From positions 1 to 7,161 of the forward strand of contig JBMFVX010000140.1 of NCBI GenBank assembly GCA_049965775.1: a stretch of DNA of 7,161 nucleotides, in the 5' to 3' direction. Under the pieces are notes generated by a model. The model worked only from the letters and a program-made list of their open reading frames with translations. It had not been told where the DNA came from and searched no databases. Made by a program: the position numbers and the translations under genes. Positions within the stretch are counted from its first letter, which is position 1, and each line of letters opens with the position of its first letter. Of the stretch, positions 1 through 4,500 are shown piece by piece. Source of the stretch: JABEVB01 sp049965775. Lineage in GTDB: Bacteria; Planctomycetota; Phycisphaerae; WQYP01.

Positions 1-382
1 ATTGCGGAAGATTCGTTGCTGCAGCCCCCCGTAGGAGTCTGGCCAGTGTCTCAGTGCCAATGTGGCTGGTCGTCCTCTCAGACCAGCTATCCGTCATAGC
101 CTTGGTAGGCCGTTACCCCACCAACTAGCTGATAGAAGATAGCCCGCTCTAAAACCGGTAAGTCCCGATTGCTCGGGATCCTCACCTTTGATTGTGATGG
201 GATGCCCCACCACAGCGTCATCAGGAATTACCCAATCTTTCGACTGGCTATGCCTGAGTTTAAGGTACGTTAGCTATCCATTACTCACCCTTGCGCCACT
301 GGGTATTGCTACCCCGTGCGACTTGCATGCCTTAGCCACGCCGCCAGCGTTCACTGTGAGCCAGGATCAAACTCTTCAATTA
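1..382 (-). rRNA. rrs: 16S ribosomal RNA, 5' portion (partial)
   Basis: This is the 5' end of the small-subunit rRNA gene, read on the minus strand and cut by the left edge at about E. coli position 368. The reverse complement begins with the conserved start (TTGAAGAGTTTGATCCTGGC near 381-362) and contains GAACGCTGGCGGCG, GCATGCAAGTCG, GGTGAGTAATGG, TCAGCTAGTTGGTGGGGTAA, CACTGAGACACTGGCC and ACTCCTACGG in the right order and spacing. The mature 5' end is placed at 382 by counting back from E. coli position 8. Two places depart from usual bacterial 16S. The bases after GGCTCA are CAGTGAACG rather than GATTGAACG, and the 338-357 block reads CTACGGGGGGCTGCAG. The T at position 353 and the downstream AACGAATCTTCCGCAAT fit Phycisphaerae-like planctomycetes. 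It is transcribed from the promoter at 940-967. No sign of a pseudogene is visible in the part present. Confidence 0.97.
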
Positions 383-446
383 TAATGCTGTTTTTCCGGC
401 TACTTATGCTTGTTACGGCACTTTTACCGGGAACTTACACCTTTGA

Positions 447-469
447 AGGTTTGCCTATTGGCAAAGCCT
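447..469 (-). other. rRNA leader hairpin close to the 16S 5' end
   Basis: TTTGCC (450-455) and GGCAAA (460-465) form a perfect 6-bp stem around a 4-nt loop. AGG (447-449) and CCT (467-469) extend it by 3 bp past a single bulged base at 466. It lies about 65 nt upstream of mature 16S in the transcript. In rRNA precursors such structures often mark processing sites; the role here is inferred. Confidence 0.45.
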
Positions 470-518
470 ATTGATTTAGCCACCCGCATGCCTTGCGGCC
501 GCGAATCGCCAAACCAAC

Positions 519-566
519 CCAAAACCTGCAGCCTGCCGGCTAGAGCCGACTGCGTTATGGTTTTGG
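519..566 (-). other. Long composite hairpin in the rRNA leader
   Basis: Nested complementary arms are visible: CCAAAACC (519-526) with GGTTTTGG (559-566), GCAG (528-531) with CTGC (550-553), and CGGC (537-540) with GCCG (545-548) around a 4-nt loop. Internal loops separate the three helices. Three nested matches in 48 nt argue for a real RNA fold. It lies directly downstream of the boxA-like element in the transcript, so it may be a processing hairpin or a spacer structure. I cannot tell which. Confidence 0.45.
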
Positions 567-574
567 TTATTTCA

Positions 575-590
575 GGTTTCTCAAAGTGAC
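575..590 (-). promoter_or_regulatory. boxA-like antitermination element
   Basis: On the minus strand this reads GTCACTTTGAGAAACC, resembling bacterial boxA sequences of the form TGYTCTTTRAxA that bind NusB and S10 on nascent rRNA. It is 11 nt downstream of a boxB-like hairpin, the boxB-then-boxA order known from rrn leaders. The match is partial (A where T is usual before CTTT), so the call rests on both sequence and position. Confidence 0.4.
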
Positions 591-601
591 TTGGCTCGAC
601 A

Positions 602-626
602 TTTAGAACCAGGGAATGGTTCTAAA
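602..626 (-). promoter_or_regulatory. boxB-like perfect 10-bp hairpin in rRNA leader
   Basis: TTTAGAACCA (602-611) and TGGTTCTAAA (617-626) are perfect inverted repeats around a 5-nt loop, which reads TTCCC in the minus-strand transcript. A stem this long and without mismatches is unlikely by chance. There is no U-tract after it, so it is not an intrinsic terminator. It lies about 310 nt downstream of the rRNA promoter and just before the boxA-like element, suggesting a boxB of the rRNA antitermination region. It could also be a processing hairpin. Confidence 0.5.
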
Positions 627-694
627 CGCGATCTAGTTGAACTTACACACGAGAGATGCCTGAATGACGCGGCGTTAACCGCAATCATCATGAC

Positions 695-752
695 GCAGGC
701 CTGGTTTGCTGCCTCTGCTTTCGCATCGGCGGTGTGTTCAAACAAAGCCTGC
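695..752 (-). other. Imperfect stem-loop in upstream rRNA leader
   Basis: GCAGGC (695-700) pairs with GCCTGC (747-752), and GTTTG (704-708) pairs with CAAAC (739-743), separated by a symmetrical 3x3 internal loop and closing a 30-nt apical region. The eleven pairs in register support a fold in the early rRNA transcript. I know of no named element that matches. Confidence 0.35.
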
Positions 753-939
753 CACATTCTCGTGGCGTCCTTACCATGTTCACTTGTCAAAGAACAATTT
801 GCGCCCAATCAATCAGCCGCTTTCGCAGCCATTCAACTGGCACCACCAAACAAAGCAATTTTGCCGGTGTTACGCCCCACACCCGATTTGGCTTTTTCAG
901 CCGCAAGGGCCTACAAGCACAAATCCACGAGGGACGGGT

Positions 940-967
940 ATAATATCACATTCAAAACCGGTGTCAA
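940..967 (-). promoter_or_regulatory. Sigma70-type promoter of the rRNA operon
   Basis: On the minus strand, TTGACA (967-962) is followed after 16 nt by TATTAT (945-940), with a TG one base before the -10 (extended -10). That is a full consensus -35 and a 5/6 -10. The -35 is preceded by an A/T-rich stretch (AAAAAATATTT, about 987-977) at the place of an UP element. The bases after the -10 are very GC-rich (ACCCGTCCC), like the discriminators of stringently controlled rRNA promoters. Transcription should start near 935-933, giving a leader of about 550 nt. The orientation and position upstream of 16S make this the best rRNA promoter in the window. Confidence 0.75.
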
Positions 968-971
968 GTGT

Positions 972-992
972 GCGACAAATATTTTTTGTCGC
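972..992. promoter_or_regulatory. A/T-cored perfect palindrome abutting the rRNA -35
   Basis: GCGACAAA (972-979) and TTTGTCGC (985-992) are perfect inverted repeats around a 5-bp TATTT core. The site ends 4 bp upstream of the -35 hexamer and is centred near -48, overlapping the presumed UP element. There is no U-tract after either arm, so it is not a terminator. The layout fits an operator for a dimeric regulator or an activator site, but the binding protein is unknown. Confidence 0.5.
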
Positions 993-1010
993 GCCATCCT
1001 TTCATCCGCC

Positions 1011-1036
1011 AAAAGGTTCACCACTTTGAACCTTTT
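1011..1036. terminator. Terminator-like perfect 10-bp inverted repeat
   Basis: AAAAGGTTCA (1011-1020) and TGAACCTTTT (1027-1036) pair perfectly around a 6-nt loop. Read on plus, the stem is followed by a T (T5 in all); on minus it ends in T4. This is the A-tract/stem/T-tract form of a bidirectional intrinsic terminator, though with only moderate GC in the stem. It lies 44 bp upstream of the rRNA -35, between the rRNA promoter and the divergent autotransporter. It could stop stray transcription from entering either unit. Confidence 0.5.
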
Positions 1037-1353
1037 TGTACAACCACCACAGCCCGCTGCGGGTTAGGGCAGTCATTACACTCTCAATATTACCAGCTTC
1101 TTAAAAAAAAGAAAGCGCCACGCAAAAATTCCGCCGGGCCACCTTTTTACCGGCACCCTATGCGCCTGCCGGCTATTGCCTGCAACCCCAATTTTTGAAC
1201 CTTCAATGCCACGCCGAACCATGACGCGACACCACTCCCAAACTTCTTACCCAAGCATGTAACCACAAGACCCAGCATGCCCCCCCCAATACGCCTGCAT
1301 AAAGCCACCTGTTTCACTCAATAAAATCCACACGCAAGGCCGATAAAAAGCGA

Positions 1354-1381
1354 GTTAAACGCCATGAATATGGCATATTAT
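1354..1381 (+). promoter_or_regulatory. Possible autotransporter promoter with internal palindrome
   Basis: TATTAT (1376-1381) is a 5/6 match to a -10. A weak -35 (GTTAAA/TTAAAC, 1354-1360) lies 15-16 nt upstream. Between them is a perfect short inverted repeat, GCCAT (1361-1365)/ATGGC (1370-1374), which could be an operator. This would give a 5' UTR of about 180 nt. It is the best candidate in the region but weak, and the true promoter may use another sigma factor. Confidence 0.25.
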
Positions 1382-1493
1382 CGTTATAGCGAATATTTTT
1401 GGGTGCTGGCCGCTTGCGTGACACACAGGTTTTAGCGGCGTTACGGCGGCGATGCACATCATCAAAAAAATGAGCGGATTGGGCCCCACGCAC

Positions 1494-1512
1494 CATGCCC
1501 AAAATGGGCGTG
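1494..1512 (+). promoter_or_regulatory. Short hairpin in the autotransporter 5' UTR
   Basis: GCCCA (1497-1501) and TGGGC (1505-1509) pair around an AAA loop. The outer CAT/GTG (1494-1496/1510-1512) adds three more pairs, one of them T-G. It lies about 60 nt upstream of the start codon, has no T-tract, and might affect mRNA stability or translation. The role is inferred. Confidence 0.25.
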
Positions 1513-1558
1513 ATAGTGCCATGATGCTCACAATAACACGATCGCGTTAACTTTTTAT

Positions 1559-1562
1559 GGAG
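1559..1562 (+). promoter_or_regulatory. Ribosome binding site that sets the ATG start
   Basis: GGAG lies 8 nt before ATG 1571, near-ideal spacing. An in-frame GTG at 1562 overlaps this GGAG and has no Shine-Dalgarno of its own, so ATG 1571 is the better start. Confidence 0.7.
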
Positions 1563-1570
1563 TGCACTTT

Positions 1571-4500
1571 ATGACGGTAGAATCCACATTGGCGTCTTCA
1601 CCTGCGGTTCGCAACTTGCTTCACCCATCGCGCCGACGAGCCAAACTGCTTGCGGCAACCGCTGCGGCCATCTCAGGCATTGCAACGATGCCGCTCGCGG
1701 CCACAGCAACCAATCCGGCGCCGCCACTGGTGGATGTCAACTTCACATCAGGCTCAACCTACCAAGCGTCGGGTGCTGCAGTCATTGGCAGCGGCAGCAA
1801 TTTTTGGAACAACATCACCGTGCCGGGCGGCGGCAGCAGCACAAGTTTCATCACCGCGAGCAACATCAGCCTTAATACGGTGGCCAACTCGTCGTCCGGT
1901 TACAGCCTCAGCTATGCCACCAATCATGGCGCAGGCTCAACTACCACAGCAAGCTTTGACGCCGGCCTCATGCACGACTACCTTGTCGCCAACGCCGGCA
2001 CCACCGCCAATTACAATACCGTCACCATCAGCGGCCTGGCGCCCAACACCGTCTACGACCTGTATGTTTACGTCGCATCGTTCGATGGCAGCGGCAATGG
2101 ACGTGCCACCACGGTTTATGCCAGCGGTCAGTCGGCCAGCGCCAATGGCAACGGCAGCACAGCAAGTTCCTTTATCCAGGGCACCAACTATGTACTCCTG
2201 ACGCCCATCAGCGGCAGCAACGGCAGCATTACCATTACGCAGCAACTGCAGACCGGGGCCGGCGAAGCGGACCTTAATGGCCTGCAGATTCAATCGGCCA
2301 ATGTCACCTTTACCCAAACCACTCATAACAGCAATGGCACAAACACAAACTTCTGGAGCAACGGCGGCAATTGGAACACCGGTGCCCCGGCTGGCTCGCT
2401 TAATGTGGCGATCATTCCCGCCAGCGGCAGCGGCAGCTATTACAATGCCGACCTTAATGGCACATCACAAACTGTCTTAGCGCTGAACCTGGGCGCCGGC
2501 AGCAACATTTATAACTCCGGCACCACGGCTGAATCGCTAACCATTGATCCCATGAACACTAACTATGGTTCCACCATCGCCGGCAATATCGGCAGCACCT
2601 CCGGCACGCTGCCCGGCAACAGCGGAGGAAGCGGCGGGCCGGGAGGACAAATCAACCTGATTATTGATGGCGCTACCAATAATACAATCTCAGGCCAACT
2701 ATTTGGCGATCTTTCGCTGACCATCAATGGCGGTATTAACACCCTTTCCGGCGACAACACCTATACCGGTGCTACCACTATCAATGGCGGAGCCACCGTC
2801 TCGCGGCTTAGCCTTACCGGTACCGGCAGCATCGCCGACTCCAGCGGCGTAACCATCACCAGCAACGGCATTTTGGATATTTCCGGCACCACCAACGGGG
2901 CAACAATTCAATCGCTCGTCAGCAGCAGCAATACCGCCAGTGTTACCTTGGGCAGCCAAACGATCACTGTATCCAATGGGGGTTCATTTGCCGGTGTCAT
3001 CAGCGGCACCGGCGGCGGGCTTACAGTTTCAGGCGGCTCGCTGCAACTTTCGGGCGCCAACACCTACACGGGAACTACAAATATTACCGGCGGCACGTTG
3101 GCTCTTACCGGAAGCGGCAGCATTGCCGACTCCAATGGCGTGGCGGTAAGCTCGGGCGCAACGTTCGATGTCTCCTCTGCGACGGGCGGTGTAAGCGTCG
3201 CAACCGTCAGCGGGGCAGGAAGCATCAATCTTGGCGCCAATACCTTAACACTCACCAATGCTTCCGGCACCTTCAGCGGCATCACCAGCGGTTCCGGCGG
3301 GTTAACCATCGTCAACGGCACAGAAACGCTCTCCGGAAACAACACATACACCGGCGATACCACGGTTAACGCAGGCGCCACCCTAAATATTTCCGGCGGC
3401 ATCTACACCGGCGGTACGCTGGGTAACCTCGTGGCCAATGGAACCCTAAGCATCGGCCCCAGCGTGGCAGTTTCGCTTAATCAACTTTCGGGAACCGGCC
3501 TGCTTAATATCAACGGCTCAACCACGCAAATCAACGTAGACGGCACCACCACCGGCTCGGGCGGCGGCGTATCAAGCAACTTCGGCGGTACGCTTACTGG
3601 CAATGGCACGCTCGTGGCTTCAAACTGCAGAGTTACTCTCACGGGTAATGTGGGCTCTTTCACGGGCAACCTGCAAGCCACCAATGACGGCAACATGAGT
3701 GTCGCCGGCACAGGAACGCTTGCTTCGGGAGTGGTGATGCAGGTTGAAAACAACAGCATTGCTTCCGTCGGCTACAGCCAGCTTGGATCCGCTAGCGCGT
3801 TTTTCAGTGGTAATTCTACTCATGGGGCGCTCAACATCACCGGCGGCAACCAAACTGCAACTCTCGATGGCGCCGGCGGCGTCGCCGTCGTGCTTAACGA
3901 CACCACCGGTGCAAGCGTCAACGTCATTGACGCCGGAATCAACACCAGCACCCTGACCATCGCAGGCTCCATCAACAGCGACAACGCCAACTCGACTCCG
4001 GGCGGCGGCAACACGCTGCTGCTGCAAAATGGCAACTTTATTGTCACCAGTAACCAGAATAGCACCAGCTTTACAGGCGCTGGTTCTCTGCAAATCGGCA
4101 ACAGCGTCTCGGCGACAACCGTTGCCTTTACGGGTTCGCAGATGCTGCCCAATGCCAGCATTAATCTCGTGCTCGATGATGGAACATTTCAGTTCGGCGC
4201 AGGCAACATTAACATCACCAATAAGCTTAACGTAGACGCCGTCGGCGGCACGCTCGATATCAACGGGCAGAGCGGATCTAAAGTCTCGGGCCTCATGACA
4301 ACCACGGGGGCGCTTACGCTTGAAAACTCCGCCGCCCCCGGCGGCACGATCATCCTGGCCGACAACAACACCGGCAGCGGCAACATCGTGGTTAACAGCG
4401 GTCTGACCGTAAACTTCACCAACGCCAATGCCTTCGGCAGCGGAGACATTGTTCTCAATACCGCCGCCGATACGTTGCAGTTTGGCGCCGGCAATATCAA

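Larger units (their letters stand above)
383..935 (-). other. 16S rRNA leader (5' external transcribed spacer)
   Basis: About 550 nt lie between the predicted rRNA transcription start (about 935-933) and the mature 16S end (382). No credible gene lies here: the open frames on both strands run across the promoter or the structured leader and show no protein-like composition. Instead the stretch holds a series of inverted repeats (447-469, 519-566, 602-626, 695-752) and a boxA-like element. This is as expected of an rRNA leader that is folded, bound by antitermination factors and removed by RNases. The smaller stem 751-755/762-766 (GCCAC/GTGGC) is also present but weak. The leader is long compared with the roughly 150-300 nt of typical rrn leaders. 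Confidence 0.7.
1037..1570. other. Non-coding region upstream of the autotransporter
   Basis: I see no convincing gene here. Short frames exist on both strands, but none has an RBS-supported start or protein-like sequence. Visible items are a small GC stem at 1050-1064 (AGCCCG/CGGGTT), an A8 tract (1103-1110), a 6-bp inverted repeat CCGGCA (1150-1155)/TGCCGG (1167-1172) with an 11-nt loop, a C8 tract (1280-1287), an A/T-rich island at 1340-1400 that may hold the autotransporter promoter, and a short hairpin at 1494-1512 in the likely 5' UTR. Confidence 0.6.

Noticed and set aside
188..385. Short plus-strand open frame
   Set aside because: It lies antisense inside the 16S rRNA gene.
382..387. 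TATAAT on the minus strand right at the 16S 5' end
   Set aside because: A promoter here would start transcription inside mature 16S; it is a chance match.
785..790. A second minus-strand TTGACA as an rRNA P2 promoter
   Set aside because: The bases 16-18 nt downstream (CGCCAC or GGACGC region) do not resemble a -10.
939..944. TATAAT on the plus strand
   Set aside because: No -35 at proper spacing on plus and no gene downstream; the minus strand reads a much better promoter over the same bases.
591..1067. A 158-residue plus-strand open frame upstream of the rRNA gene
   Set aside because: It runs through the rRNA promoter, palindrome and boxB-like hairpin, has no ribosome binding site and does not look like a protein family.
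1164..1175. 12-bp direct repeat GCCTGCCGGCTA shared with 531-542
   Set aside because: It is a single short GC-rich match, with no further similarity around either copy.
1314..1502. A 62-residue minus-strand open frame in the autotransporter upstream region
   Set aside because: Its composition is unlike a real protein, it has no convincing RBS or neighbours, and it covers the likely promoter.
1562..1564. In-frame GTG as an alternative autotransporter start
   Set aside because: It overlaps the GGAG that serves ATG 1571 and has no Shine-Dalgarno of its own.
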